A stretch of DNA of 64,000 bases from CAZZKJ01 sp964654695 (GTDB lineage Bacteria; Krumholzibacteriota; Krumholzibacteriia; WVZY01). The position numbers and the translations under genes were made by a program. Position 1 is the first letter of the stretch. Each line of letters starts with the position of its first letter. The notes beneath the pieces are model-generated. The model saw only the letters and a list, made by a program, of their open reading frames with translations. It searched no databases and had not been told where the DNA came from. The stretch covers positions 1 to 64,000 of the forward strand of contig CAZZKJ010000005.1 of assembly GCA_964654695.1 (NCBI GenBank), in the 5' to 3' direction. Shown here piece after piece: positions 27,973 to 36,927 of this stretch.

Positions 27973-29289
27973 ATGAAGAAAGTAACAATTGTCGGTGGGG
28001 GACTGGCAGGATGCGAGGCTGCCCTGCAGCTGGCGGCCAGAGGTATTGAAGTGGGCTTAATAGAGATGCGCCCCGCCGTATCCACTCCGGCTCACAAATC
28101 GGAGGATCTAGCCGAAATTGTCTGTTCCAATTCTCTAAAATCAACACTTGAAGATACAGCTTCGGGCCTCCTCAAAAACGAACTTCAGATACTTGAAAGC
28201 AGGCTTCTCGAAGCTGCGTATGAAACGAGCATTCCGGCGGGTCATGCGCTCGCGGTAGATCGCAGTCTTTTTTCCGCTTTAGTTACGCAAAAGATAGAAA
28301 ATATTCCGGGAATTCAAATCAAAAGATCGCTTCAAAAGGATTTGAATCTGCCTAAGCCGTGCATAATCGCAACCGGCCCGCTCACGGACGGCATGCTGCT
28401 GAACGCCCTCAAAAAACATTTCGGCAAACAGGAACTGTATTTTTATGATGCGATCGCGCCTACTATAGATTCAAGTTCCATCGATAGAGAGAACTGCTTT
28501 AGAGCAAGCAGATATGCCAAGGGTACTCCTGATTACATAAATATACCACTGGACAGCGAAGAATATAATTCTCTCGTGAACAACATTAAGAGAGCTGAAA
28601 TCCAGGAGCCGCATTCATTTGAAAATAACAAATACTTCGAAGCCTGTTTGCCTATAGAGATAATGGCCGGACGGGGAGAAGACACCCTTCGTTTCGGCCC
28701 GCTAAAACCAAAAGGTCTTATCGATCCCAATACCGGCAAAGAGCCCTTCGCTGTTATACAACTTCGCCAGGAGACAAAAGACGGCTCGCTTTTGGGGTTA
28801 GTTGGATTTCAGACTCGAATGACGCGGGCATGTCAAAAAAAAGTAATTAGATCAATTAAGGGACTGAAGAATGCAGAAATTCTGAGATTCGGAGCGATGC
28901 ACAGGAATGTTTTCATTAATACACCGGAGTTATGCAGCCATTATCAAAAAGATATTAAACTCGAAGGAATATTCTATGCAGGACAGTTGTGTGGCGTAGA
29001 AGGCTATGTAGAATGCATATGCAGCGGATTAGTGACGGCTCTGGCGGTATACTCCTATTTGCATGAAAAACCGTTTCCACCTTTGCCCGCAGAAACGATG
29101 ACAGGGGCGCTCATGAATTATATCCATACTCCCAAAAGGGATTTCCAGCCAATGAACGCCAATATGGGGCTCCTGCCGGATATGCCTCAAAGAATAAGAA
29201 ACAAGCGAGAACGCAGAAAGGCGCTTGCCGGCCGGGCTATGCAAGAGATTTGCGCATACAAAAGGGCAAATTCCCTGCTGTTCGGCTGA
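27973..29289 (+). CDS. trmFO: Folate/FAD-dependent tRNA U54 methyltransferase TrmFO
   Basis: Makes 5-methyluridine at position 54 of tRNA using methylenetetrahydrofolate and FADH2. The 438-residue protein starts with the dinucleotide-binding VTIVGGGLAGCEAALQLA and has the family signatures IEMRP, SEDLAEIVCSNSLKS (with the conserved Cys), CLPIEIMAGRGEDTLRFGPLKP in parts, AVIQLRQE and FYAGQLCGVEGYVE. The gene lies 14 bases after topA, as in Bacillus-type gene order. Alternative GidA/MnmG is excluded by size and by these motifs. Confidence 0.96.
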   Translation: MKKVTIVGGGLAGCEAALQLAARGIEVGLIEMRPAVSTPAHKSEDLAEIVCSNSLKSTLEDTASGLLKNELQILESRLLEAAYETSIPAGHALAVDRSLFSALVTQKIENIPGIQIKRSLQKDLNLPKPCIIATGPLTDGMLLNALKKHFGKQELYFYDAIAPTIDSSSIDRENCFRASRYAKGTPDYINIPLDSEEYNSLVNNIKRAEIQEPHSFENNKYFEACLPIEIMAGRGEDTLRFGPLKPKGLIDPNTGKEPFAVIQLRQETKDGSLLGLVGFQTRMTRACQKKVIRSIKGLKNAEILRFGAMHRNVFINTPELCSHYQKDIKLEGIFYAGQLCGVEGYVECICSGLVTALAVYSYLHEKPFPPLPAETMTGALMNYIHTPKRDFQPMNANMGLLPDMPQRIRNKRERRKALAGRAMQEICAYKRANSLLFG

Positions 29290-29420
29290 AGGATGCTCTA
29301 AAGCCAGGATTGAAGCATCAATAATTAACCATTTAAAAATTCCTTAATATCCACGCGCTTATGAAGTATATTATTGCCCTGGAGTCGGGGACGCCGCTTT
29401 ATGAGTTGCTTCTATTTCCT

Positions 29421-29427
29421 GAGGGGG
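29421..29427 (+). promoter_or_regulatory. Ribosome site setting the xerC start
   Basis: GAGGGGG lies five bases before the ATG at 29433. The in-frame ATG at 29361 has no such site and would add 24 residues foreign to the family. Confidence 0.55.
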
Positions 29428-29432
29428 AAATC

Positions 29433-30353
29433 ATGCAATTGGATTCAGCGCTGGCATTGTTCGAATCCTTTTTGTTGGAAAAAAATATGTCACCTCATAC
29501 AATAGAAGCATATATGACCGACCTTTCCCGTTTTACCGCCTATGTGGAGGATCAAAGGGGCCGATCACTCGATTTGGCGGCCGTAACGGTTGCCGATATC
29601 AGAGGCTATTTAAGCATGCGCCTCAAAAATGGCCTCTCGAATTCATCCATAAGGAGGCAGGTATCATCCATCAGATCATTTTTCCAATACGCCCATAAAC
29701 GCCGACTCGTTAAAAGCGATCCAGCGGTTAAAATTGCAAATCCTAAAAAAAGGATGAATATCCCGCCAGTGGTAACGGAAAAAGATATTAAAGCAGTTAT
29801 GGAGCTGCCAGAGCTCGACTCCCTGAAAGGCATGCGCGACAGGGCGGTTCTGGAATTTCTCTACAGCACCGGCCTGCGTTTGAGCGAGATGCTATGTTTG
29901 AATATTAAAGATATTTGGCCTGCCGAAGATACTTTTAAAGTCAGAGGCAAAGGCGGCAAGGAGCGCTTTGTTCCCTGGGGAAAACGTGCCAAGCAGGCAT
30001 TTGGCGATTATTTGCGTATACGTTTTGCATTAAATAATCCCAGGAACGCAGTTCAGATTGACAGGATAAAAAAAGAGGCAGCATTCTCCGCCGGCGTAAA
30101 GGGACGAATAAGCAGGAGGACGGTGCAGCGCATCGTAAGCAAGTATTTGCTTCAAGCATCGCGGCGCATGGGTATGAGCCCTCACAGCATGCGGCATGCT
30201 TTCGCCACGCATCTGCTCAATAACGGCGCTGATTTGCGGTCGGTGCAGGAAATGCTGGGACATGAAAGCCTTTCTACGACGCAAATATACACTCATGTCT
30301 CAATAAAAAAGTTGAAAGAAATATACCGCCGCACTCATCCGAGAGCGGAATAA
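29433..30353 (+). CDS. xerC: Tyrosine recombinase XerC
   Basis: A 306-residue site-specific recombinase that would resolve chromosome dimers at dif together with a partner. The N-terminal SAM-like domain starts [21 protein letters not shown]. The catalytic residues are all present: Arg in TGLRLSEM, Lys in [14 protein letters not shown], His-x-x-Arg in [13 protein letters not shown], His in [10 protein letters not shown] and the nucleophile Tyr in IYTH. Its position between trmFO and hslV matches xerC of Firmicutes. The second recombinase at 41.9 kb is the likely XerD. Confidence 0.9.
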   Translation: MQLDSALALFESFLLEKNMSPHTIEAYMTDLSRFTAYVEDQRGRSLDLAAVTVADIRGYLSMRLKNGLSNSSIRRQVSSIRSFFQYAHKRRLVKSDPAVKIANPKKRMNIPPVVTEKDIKAVMELPELDSLKGMRDRAVLEFLYSTGLRLSEMLCLNIKDIWPAEDTFKVRGKGGKERFVPWGKRAKQAFGDYLRIRFALNNPRNAVQIDRIKKEAAFSAGVKGRISRRTVQRIVSKYLLQASRRMGMSPHSMRHAFATHLLNNGADLRSVQEMLGHESLSTTQIYTHVSIKKLKEIYRRTHPRAE

Positions 30354-30374
30354 TTTCAAGCAGGAGGATTTGCC

Positions 30375-30917
30375 GTGAGAATCGAAGGTACGACAATTGT
30401 TGGTATCAGGATCGGCGATAAAGCCGCCATCGGGGGAGACGGCCAGGTGACCCTTGGACAAACGATCTTGAAGCATAATGCCAACAAGATTCGCCTCCTG
30501 GCCGGAGGCAAAGTGATCGCGGGTTTCGCCGGAAGCACGGCGGATGCATTGACTCTTTTCGAGAAATTCGAAGAGAAACTCGAAAAATATACCGGCAATC
30601 TGCAGAGGTCGGCCGTTGAACTAGCCAAAGACTGGCGCAGCGACAAGGTGCTTCGCCGTCTTGAAGCCCTGTTGGCAGTTATGGACGCAGAATCTTCTTT
30701 TATTATTTCCGGGAACGGGGACGTGATCGAGCCGGAAGATTCCATTATTGCCATTGGATCGGGAGGCCCCTATGCGCTTGCGGCGGCCAGAGCTTTTATT
30801 AAGAGCGGAGCAAAAGATCCCGAGGCTATTGTAAAGGAATCAATTAAAATAGCCAGCTCCATTTGTCTGTATACAAATTCGAATATCAATATACGAACCA
30901 TAGGAAAACAATCGTAA
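30375..30917 (+). CDS. hslV: ATP-dependent protease subunit HslV (ClpQ)
   Basis: The 180-residue peptidase subunit of the HslUV protease. The mature N-terminal catalytic threonine should be Thr6 in [10 protein letters not shown], exposed after removal of [15 protein letters not shown] and [21 protein letters not shown] follow, as in the family. The start is GTG 30375 with CAGGAGG at 30360-30366. Its stop overlaps an in-frame ATG of the hslU frame (TAATG), but the better hslU start is 60 bases on. Length equals E. coli HslV (176) plus the short propeptide. Confidence 0.96.
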   Translation: MRIEGTTIVGIRIGDKAAIGGDGQVTLGQTILKHNANKIRLLAGGKVIAGFAGSTADALTLFEKFEEKLEKYTGNLQRSAVELAKDWRSDKVLRRLEALLAVMDAESSFIISGNGDVIEPEDSIIAIGSGGPYALAAARAFIKSGAKDPEAIVKESIKIASSICLYTNSNINIRTIGKQS

Positions 30918-30963
30918 TGGAAATAGATTATTTTGAAGATACGAACGATGGAAATCTGAACAA

Positions 30964-30970
30964 CGGAGAA
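30964..30970 (+). promoter_or_regulatory. Ribosome site setting the hslU start
   Basis: CGGAGAA lies six bases before ATG 30977. Earlier in-frame starts at 30863 and 30917 give N-termini not seen in HslU. Confidence 0.55.
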
Positions 30971-30976
30971 TACAAC

Positions 30977-32323
30977 ATGCACCAATATACGCCAAAACAA
31001 ATTGTTAAAGAACTGGACAGGTACATCGTCAAGCAGAATGAAGCAAAAAAAGCGGTCGCGATTGCGCTTCGAAACCGCTGGAGAAGAAGACGCGTACCGG
31101 AAGATTTTCGGGATGAAATACTTCCTAATAATATAATAATGATAGGTCCGACGGGCGTCGGAAAAACCGAGATCGCCCGAAGACTGGCACGGCTCGTCAA
31201 AGCTCCTTTCATAAAAGTTGAAGCATCTAATTATACTGAAGTTGGTTATGTGGGCAGGGATGTTGAAAGCATGATTCGCGATCTGGTAGAAATCGCCGTA
31301 AACATGGTCAAGTCCGATCATAAAAAAAGAATCAAGAAGGAAGTGCAGAAAAGAGTTGAACAGCGCCTGGTGTCGCTTTTGATTCCTCCCGTGAGAACAA
31401 CGGAAGATGAAAATCAGGACTCCGATACCCAGGAGCGAAGAGAACGTACAGAAAAGAAAATCCTTGATAAATTACGTAAAAGCGAATTGGAAGAGAGGAA
31501 AGTCACAATTGATACTCCGCATTCTGCAACACCGTCTATTGAGATATTTACCAAGGGTGGCGTTGAAGAAATGGGACTGAACCTGCCCCCCGCTTTCAAT
31601 ATGCTGCGACCGCAGTCGACAAAACCCCGCGAGATGACAATTGGCGAAGCCAGAAAATTCCTCAGGGAGGAAGAGACCAACAAAGCTTTGGATATGGAAA
31701 AAATAATTTCCGAGGCCAAAATGCTGGCTGAATCGAGCGGCATCGTGTTCATAGACGAAGTTGATAAGATTTCCGCTCGAAGCTCGGGAGCGTCGGGTCC
31801 GGATGTATCCAGAGAGGGAGTGCAAAGGGATCTGCTGCCGATAGTTGAAGGCTGTTCGGTGAATACCAGGTATGGGTTCGTAAAAAGCGACCATATTCTT
31901 TTTATTGCCGCAGGTGCTTTCAATATTGCCAAGCCGTCTGATTTGATACCTGAATTCCAGGGCCGTTTTCCCATAAGAGTGGAATTATCATCGCTTGCGG
32001 AAGAGGATTTCGTTCGAATCCTGCAGGAGCCCGACAACTCGCTTCTAAAGCAGTACACCGCTCTGCTCAAAGCGGAGGATTGTACGGCAACTTTTACCGA
32101 GGATGCAGTTCGTGAGATAGCCCGGGTCGCATCGCTGGCAAATGAAAGAGCTGAGAATATTGGCGCCCGAAGACTGCAAACCGTAATGACTACACTTTTG
32201 GAGGATGTTCTTTTTGAGCTCCCAGAGTCCGGGCAAAGCAAAGCCGTATTCACCGCGGAGGAAGTCAAAGCCAAACTTGACGCCGTCCTGGCGGACGAAG
32301 ATTTAACAAGATACATACTTTAA
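30977..32323 (+). CDS. hslU: HslU (ClpY) unfoldase ATPase
   Basis: The AAA+ ring that unfolds substrates and feeds HslV. From ATG 30977 the protein has 448 residues (E. coli 443) and begins MHQYTPKQIVKELDRYIV, collinear with the E. coli start. Walker A is GPTGVGKTE, the pore motif is in EASNYTEVGYVGRDVESM, Walker B is GIVFIDEVDKI, and the sensor/arginine region ERAENIGARRLQTVM is present, with the C-terminal LTRYIL tail that docks into HslV. The inserted I domain (about 110-240) is charged and variable, as expected. Confidence 0.96.
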   Translation: MHQYTPKQIVKELDRYIVKQNEAKKAVAIALRNRWRRRRVPEDFRDEILPNNIIMIGPTGVGKTEIARRLARLVKAPFIKVEASNYTEVGYVGRDVESMIRDLVEIAVNMVKSDHKKRIKKEVQKRVEQRLVSLLIPPVRTTEDENQDSDTQERRERTEKKILDKLRKSELEERKVTIDTPHSATPSIEIFTKGGVEEMGLNLPPAFNMLRPQSTKPREMTIGEARKFLREEETNKALDMEKIISEAKMLAESSGIVFIDEVDKISARSSGASGPDVSREGVQRDLLPIVEGCSVNTRYGFVKSDHILFIAAGAFNIAKPSDLIPEFQGRFPIRVELSSLAEEDFVRILQEPDNSLLKQYTALLKAEDCTATFTEDAVREIARVASLANERAENIGARRLQTVMTTLLEDVLFELPESGQSKAVFTAEEVKAKLDAVLADEDLTRYIL

Positions 32324-32350
32324 GATCTTAAAAATCGGAGGAAATAAATA

Positions 32351-33283
32351 ATGAGCATTACCAGAAAGGATTTTATTTCTCTGGCTGATCATGACAGGAA
32401 TGAGCTCGAAACGATTATTGAAGTGGCTTTAGAGCAAAAATGCCTTTTCGCCGCCGGGGCTTTGGAGCCTATCCTCACGGGCAAAACGCTTGCCTGCATT
32501 TTTCACAAACCGTCCCTGCGGACCAGGATAAGTTTTGAAACGGCTATGACCCATCTAGGCGGTTCATCCCTGTATATAACCGATAAAGAAGTCGGAGTGG
32601 GTTCCAGGGAAGCGCCCAAGGACGTGGCAAGGGTTCTTTCTCGTTATGTCGACGGAATAATGATAAGAACCTTCGAGCATGAATTGGTGGAAACACTTGC
32701 TCACTGGGCCGATGTTCCGGTTATCAACGGTTTGACAGACCTCCTGCATCCATGTCAAATTATGGCGGATTTGTTGACGGTGCGGGAGAAACGTGGAAGT
32801 CTGGATAATATGACAGTCGTGTTTGTGGGGGATGGAAACAACGTGGCGCGCAGCTGGATAAACGCGTGCTCAAAATTCAAATTCAAATTAATTCTCGCAT
32901 GCCCCGAAGGATTTGGACTGCAAAATAATTTCGTTGAAAGCGCTTTGGGGAAAGACAGGAAGCTCTATAGAGAAATTAATGACCCGGTTGATGCGGTTGT
33001 TTCCGCGGATGTGATTTACACTGATGTATGGGCTTCGATGGGTGAAGAATCTCGAGCTGCAGAGAAGAAAAAGCATTTTGAAACATTTCAATTAAACAAA
33101 GATCTCTTGAAGAAAGCCCCGGCCGGTGCGCTGGTAATGCACTGCCTGCCGGCCCATCGCGGTGAAGAAATCACCGACGAAGTTATAGAGAGCGATAACA
33201 GCGTTGTTTTCGATCAAGCGGAAAACAGGCTTCATGCTCAAAGATCCCTGCTCGCTTTGCTCATGGCCCCGAAAGGCGGATGA
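32351..33283 (+). CDS. argF: Ornithine carbamoyltransferase ArgF
   Basis: Makes citrulline from ornithine and carbamoyl phosphate in arginine synthesis. The 310-residue protein has the carbamoyl-phosphate loop as KPSLRTRISFE (the usual STRTR reads SLRTR), HPCQIMADLLT, and the ornithine-loop Cys in VMHCLPAHRGEEI. VGDGNNVARSW is the domain-2 signature. CGGAGG lies a few bases before the ATG. No other arg gene is nearby; hslU precedes it by 27 bases. Confusion with aspartate carbamoyltransferase is excluded by HCLPAHRG. Confidence 0.93.
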   Translation: MSITRKDFISLADHDRNELETIIEVALEQKCLFAAGALEPILTGKTLACIFHKPSLRTRISFETAMTHLGGSSLYITDKEVGVGSREAPKDVARVLSRYVDGIMIRTFEHELVETLAHWADVPVINGLTDLLHPCQIMADLLTVREKRGSLDNMTVVFVGDGNNVARSWINACSKFKFKLILACPEGFGLQNNFVESALGKDRKLYREINDPVDAVVSADVIYTDVWASMGEESRAAEKKKHFETFQLNKDLLKKAPAGALVMHCLPAHRGEEITDEVIESDNSVVFDQAENRLHAQRSLLALLMAPKGG

Positions 33284-34356
33284 TAATGGGCAGGATTGGA
33301 ATTATTCTTCTGTTCCTGGTATCAATAGTTCTATCATGCGCGGTTCCGGTTCCTCCTTCCGGAGGTCCCGCGGATAAAACTCCGCCGCAAATTATTAGTA
33401 CGGTTCCTTCCGAAGGAAGCTCGGGAGTTAACGTCGATTCTCAAATATCTTTCGAATTCAGCGAAAAAATGGCCAAGAATAAGGTCGAACGCCTGTTCGT
33501 CTCTTATCCCCGAATGGAGATTGGCGGCGCTGATTGGAGCGGCAATTCGTTAACCATCAGGCCCGGCGAACTTCTGGTAAGCGACACAACTTATGTAATT
33601 TCTCTCAAGAAAGGATTCAGGGACGCCCACAATGTAAAAAGCGAGAGCAGCTATCGGTTGGCCTTTGCGACTGGAACGCATATCGACAGCGGGTTCATAG
33701 AGGGTATTGTAAAATTCAGGAGACGTCCTTCATCATCGGCCGTTGTCAGGTGCTTTTTGTTGCCCAAAGATAGTTCTTTCGCTCCGGCCAGCGCCAGACC
33801 CGATCGCGAGGCGGAAACGGATGACAAGGGTGTTTTCAGATTTGTCCGTTTACCAACTAATAATGCATCCTTCATAGTCTGGGGCTTTATGGATGCGAAC
33901 GGCAATGCCGATTTTGAAAAAGGCAAGGAATTCGGCAATGTGCATCCGGATACAATCTTGCTGTCTACGAATGCTTATTCTTCTTCAGGATTGGTAATTG
34001 ACATAATAGATCCAACGGAGCCTGGAACCATATCAGGCTCTATCAGGAATGAAACGGGGGGAGATTCGCTTCCAGTCTCAGTGGGGCTTTACAGTTTCAG
34101 CGATTCCATAGAGGCGGTATCATATTATAATTATTGCGACAAAGCGGGGAGCTTCAAATTTATGCGGATTAAAAGCGGTCAATATAGGCTGAAGGCGTTT
34201 ATCGATATTTTGCGTGACAGTATATGCGGTTATTACAAGTGTTTCCAGGACACGTCAAAGATGTGCCGCGAACCCTGCGTTGAATACCCGGATTCTATAA
34301 ACCTGGATCCCGGAGGGAATATTTTGTTAAAGACCTTAATTTTGAAAAAAGATTGA
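33280..34356 (+). CDS. Ig-like (Big_5) lipoprotein
   Basis: A 358-residue surface lipoprotein. The signal peptide ends in a good lipobox, IVLSC, with lipidated Cys20. A Pro/Gly-rich linker leads to a Big_5 (SbsA-type Ig-like) domain: PPQIISTVPSEGSSGVNVDS and ISFEFSEKM (about 35-125). The rest (about 130-358) is beta-rich with a segment similar to carboxypeptidase-regulatory or SdrD-like folds (KGVFRFVRLPTNNASFIVWGF, AGSFKFMRIKSGQYRLKAF). Such proteins are frequent in FCB genomes; the role is unknown. Its ATG overlaps the argF stop by four bases. Confidence 0.8.
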   Translation: MIMGRIGIILLFLVSIVLSCAVPVPPSGGPADKTPPQIISTVPSEGSSGVNVDSQISFEFSEKMAKNKVERLFVSYPRMEIGGADWSGNSLTIRPGELLVSDTTYVISLKKGFRDAHNVKSESSYRLAFATGTHIDSGFIEGIVKFRRRPSSSAVVRCFLLPKDSSFAPASARPDREAETDDKGVFRFVRLPTNNASFIVWGFMDANGNADFEKGKEFGNVHPDTILLSTNAYSSSGLVIDIIDPTEPGTISGSIRNETGGDSLPVSVGLYSFSDSIEAVSYYNYCDKAGSFKFMRIKSGQYRLKAFIDILRDSICGYYKCFQDTSKMCREPCVEYPDSINLDPGGNILLKTLILKKD

Positions 34357-34365
34357 GGAGTAAGA

Positions 34366-35196
34366 ATGCGGATTGATTTTGTAAAAATGAACGGCGCGGG
34401 CAATGATTTTATCATGATTGACGATCGTGCGGCTTCGATCGGGTTCGAGAAACAATTGGTCATCGATCTTTGCATGCGAAGGCGTGGAATCGGGGCCGAC
34501 GGCTTGATCGTCATAGACAACGCCGAGGGCGCCGATTTTCTTATGCGCTATTATAACAGGAACGGCCTTGAAGCGGAAATGTGCGGCAATGGCGCTCGAT
34601 GCGCCGCCTATTTTGCTTCCACTCTGGGAATCGGACGGAAATCAGAGAGCGGGACAGAATTTGCTTTCGAAACAAAAGCGGGAACCGTTTTGGCGCGCGT
34701 AAATGGATTTGAAGTTTCGGTGGGTATTGGCGATGCAAGAGAACTCTCCCTTAATAACACCATCGAGCTTGCAGACGGCGCCAAATGGAAATCTCACGTC
34801 GTTAACACCGGAGTGCCGCACGCAGTAGTTCCCGTTACCGACGCAGAAGCAATCACTGGAGATAAAATAACGGCCCTGGGCCGAGCCATAAGGAATCACA
34901 CCATGTTCGAGCCCAACGGAACAAATGTCGATTTTGTTTCAATTGGAGGCAAAAACAGATTAATAATAAGAACATACGAGCGCGGCGTAGAGCAGGAAAC
35001 CCTGGCATGCGGAACAGGCTCGATAGCAGCAGCGGTCGTCATGGCCGGTTTGGAGAAAGCGATTCCCCCCGTAGAGGTGCTGACCAGGGGTGGAGAGAAA
35101 CTGGTGGTCGATTTTGCATTAGAATCGTACGGGGCAAGCGCTGTAACGCTCACTGGGCCGGTGGCCTTGAATTTCGCCGGTACTATTGATTTATAG
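34366..35196 (+). CDS. dapF: Diaminopimelate epimerase DapF
   Basis: Converts LL- to meso-diaminopimelate for peptidoglycan and lysine. The 276-residue protein has both catalytic cysteines: EMCGNGARCAAYF (first half) and LACGTGSIAAAVV (second half). The start KMNGAGNDFIMID is typical. It begins the order dapF-dapA-dapB, spaced 17 and a few bases apart, giving three steps of the pathway in one likely transcript. Confidence 0.96.
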   Translation: MRIDFVKMNGAGNDFIMIDDRAASIGFEKQLVIDLCMRRRGIGADGLIVIDNAEGADFLMRYYNRNGLEAEMCGNGARCAAYFASTLGIGRKSESGTEFAFETKAGTVLARVNGFEVSVGIGDARELSLNNTIELADGAKWKSHVVNTGVPHAVVPVTDAEAITGDKITALGRAIRNHTMFEPNGTNVDFVSIGGKNRLIIRTYERGVEQETLACGTGSIAAAVVMAGLEKAIPPVEVLTRGGEKLVVDFALESYGASAVTLTGPVALNFAGTIDL

Positions 35197-35213
35197 CAGG
35201 AGGCTGATAATTC

Positions 35214-36113
35214 ATGCAGGTTAATAATCGAATGATCACATTTTCCGGTGCTTTCACCGCCCTTGTAACTCCAATGAGAAACGGGGAAATCGATACCGAG
35301 GCCTTTGAGAATCTATTGGAAAAACAGATCGCGGCAAAAATAGAAGGCGTCGTGGTTTGCGGGTGCACGGGAGAAGCGGCAACTCTATCTGTCAAAGAGC
35401 GTTTTCAACTTATAGAAACCGCCGTCAGAATATCGCGCAAACGAATCAGCGTCATTGCAGGAACGGGAACCAATTCTACTCAAGAAAGTATCGAACTTAC
35501 CGGACAGGCAAAGCAAATAGGCGCCGACGCCGCCATGCTGATTACTCCTTATTACAATAAGCCGACTCAGGAAGGGCTCTACAGGCACTTTATGTCCATA
35601 GCGGACGAAGTCGAAATACCAATGATCCTATATAATGTCCCATCTCGAACCGGCGTATGTCTCGAACCGGCGACCCTGGACAGGCTCTATGTATCACGCT
35701 CTTTCGCAGCCGTCAAGGAGGCCGGCGGCCGCGTTGATATTGTCAGCGATATCATATCAACATGTGATATTACGATACTCTCCGGCGATGATGCTTTGAC
35801 GCTGCCAATGATGGCACTGGGTGCAAAAGGAGTGGTGTCGGTGATTTCGAATCTCGTACCCGATAAAATTCGTACTCTTGCAGAAAGCTTGCTGGAGGGA
35901 AATTTGGGCATGGCCGGGCAAATTCATTATGAACTTTTGCCGCTGGTTAGGGCGGCCTTTATCGAAACCAATCCCGGTCCGATTAAAGCCATGCTGAATC
36001 AAAGAGGATTGATGGAAAACGAGCTTAGACCTCCACTGGCTCCGTTGGGGAAAGTAAGCCTGCAAAAATTGACGGGAGTTGTCGATGAATATTATTCCCA
36101 TGAGGGCAGATGA
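35214..36113 (+). CDS. dapA: 4-hydroxy-tetrahydrodipicolinate synthase DapA
   Basis: Condenses pyruvate with aspartate semialdehyde. The 299-residue TIM-barrel protein shows GAFTALVTPM, GCTGEAATLSVKER, the Tyr motif PYYNKPTQEGLYRHF, ILYNVPSRTG and the Schiff-base Lys in AAVKEAGG. GDDALTLPMMALGAKGVVSVISN is split across the C-terminal half. AGGAGG at 35198-35203 is ten bases from ATG 35214; a second in-frame ATG (35232) would also fit the family start. A lyase paralogue such as NanA is less likely given dapF and dapB on either side. Confidence 0.95.
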   Translation: MQVNNRMITFSGAFTALVTPMRNGEIDTEAFENLLEKQIAAKIEGVVVCGCTGEAATLSVKERFQLIETAVRISRKRISVIAGTGTNSTQESIELTGQAKQIGADAAMLITPYYNKPTQEGLYRHFMSIADEVEIPMILYNVPSRTGVCLEPATLDRLYVSRSFAAVKEAGGRVDIVSDIISTCDITILSGDDALTLPMMALGAKGVVSVISNLVPDKIRTLAESLLEGNLGMAGQIHYELLPLVRAAFIETNPGPIKAMLNQRGLMENELRPPLAPLGKVSLQKLTGVVDEYYSHEGR

Positions 36114-36117
36114 GAAC

Positions 36118-36927
36118 ATGCAGAAAAAGAACCGCCGGATTGGCTTGATCATATGCGGCGCCCGAGGAAGGATGGGCTCCCTGGTCTTTTCTTTGGCCGC
36201 AAGCGATCCACACTTCATAATCAAGGGATTGGTAGAACGCCCGGATCATTGTGATATCGGAAAGGAGATAATTCTTAACCCGGAAGGGGGAAAAAAGGAA
36301 TCAATAAAGATCAAACGCGATTTCCCAGACAGTATATGCAAGGAAGACATCGTAATTGATTTTTCAACCGGAAAATCTGTTCCCAATATACTGAAGTTGG
36401 TTGAAAAGCACCAAGCCAAATTTCTGTCCGGAACTACAGGAATGAATGGCGGTTGCCTTGAAAATATGCGGCGATATTCCACAAGGAGCGCGGTATTTCA
36501 TGATGCGAATATGAGTTTCGGTATCGCCTTGTTGAGAGACATAATGGAAAGTGCGGGCCCGCTTCTGAGAAACTCTTTCGATATAGAAATAGTTGAGCAT
36601 CATCATCGCTCCAAGGTTGACAAGCCCAGCGGCACGGCGCTTTTGCTCGCTTCCTCCTTGGCAGGGCATGCCGGCAATATGAAAAGCCATGGCGAAGCTG
36701 AGGATACAAGGAGGCCTCAAATTCACATTCATTCTATAAGAGCCGGAGGCACTGCAGGCGATCACGAAGTAATTTGCTCTGCCGATGCAGAAATAGTAAG
36801 TTTCAAACATAGAGCTCTATCGAGAGAGATCTTTGCGCGCGGGGCGTTGAAGGCCGCCATGTTTTTGGCTCACAAAAAGAAAGGTTTCTTCTCGATGCGG
36901 GATATCGTGAAAGATAGAGATGCATAA
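36118..36927 (+). CDS. dapB: 4-hydroxy-tetrahydrodipicolinate reductase DapB
   Basis: NAD(P)H-dependent reductase following DapA in lysine/DAP synthesis. From ATG 36118 it has 269 residues with the nucleotide loop IICGARGRMGS, DFSTGKSVPNIL, SGTTGMN, the substrate motif EHHHRSKVDKPSGTA (catalytic His and Lys) and IRAGGTAGDHEV. The open frame extends back to 36079 inside dapA, but those residues do not fit the family. It overlaps the following large gene by eight bases. Confidence 0.94.
   Translation: MQKKNRRIGLIICGARGRMGSLVFSLAASDPHFIIKGLVERPDHCDIGKEIILNPEGGKKESIKIKRDFPDSICKEDIVIDFSTGKSVPNILKLVEKHQAKFLSGTTGMNGGCLENMRRYSTRSAVFHDANMSFGIALLRDIMESAGPLLRNSFDIEIVEHHHRSKVDKPSGTALLLASSLAGHAGNMKSHGEAEDTRRPQIHIHSIRAGGTAGDHEVICSADAEIVSFKHRALSREIFARGALKAAMFLAHKKKGFFSMRDIVKDRDA

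Noticed and set aside
29292..29319. GATGCT / AGCATC inverted repeat after trmFO
   Set aside because: Sixteen-base loop and no T run; too weak for a terminator or operator call.
31414..32316. 300-codon open frame on the minus strand
   Set aside because: It lies wholly opposite hslU, whose motifs are complete; Ser-rich composition is typical of an antisense shadow.
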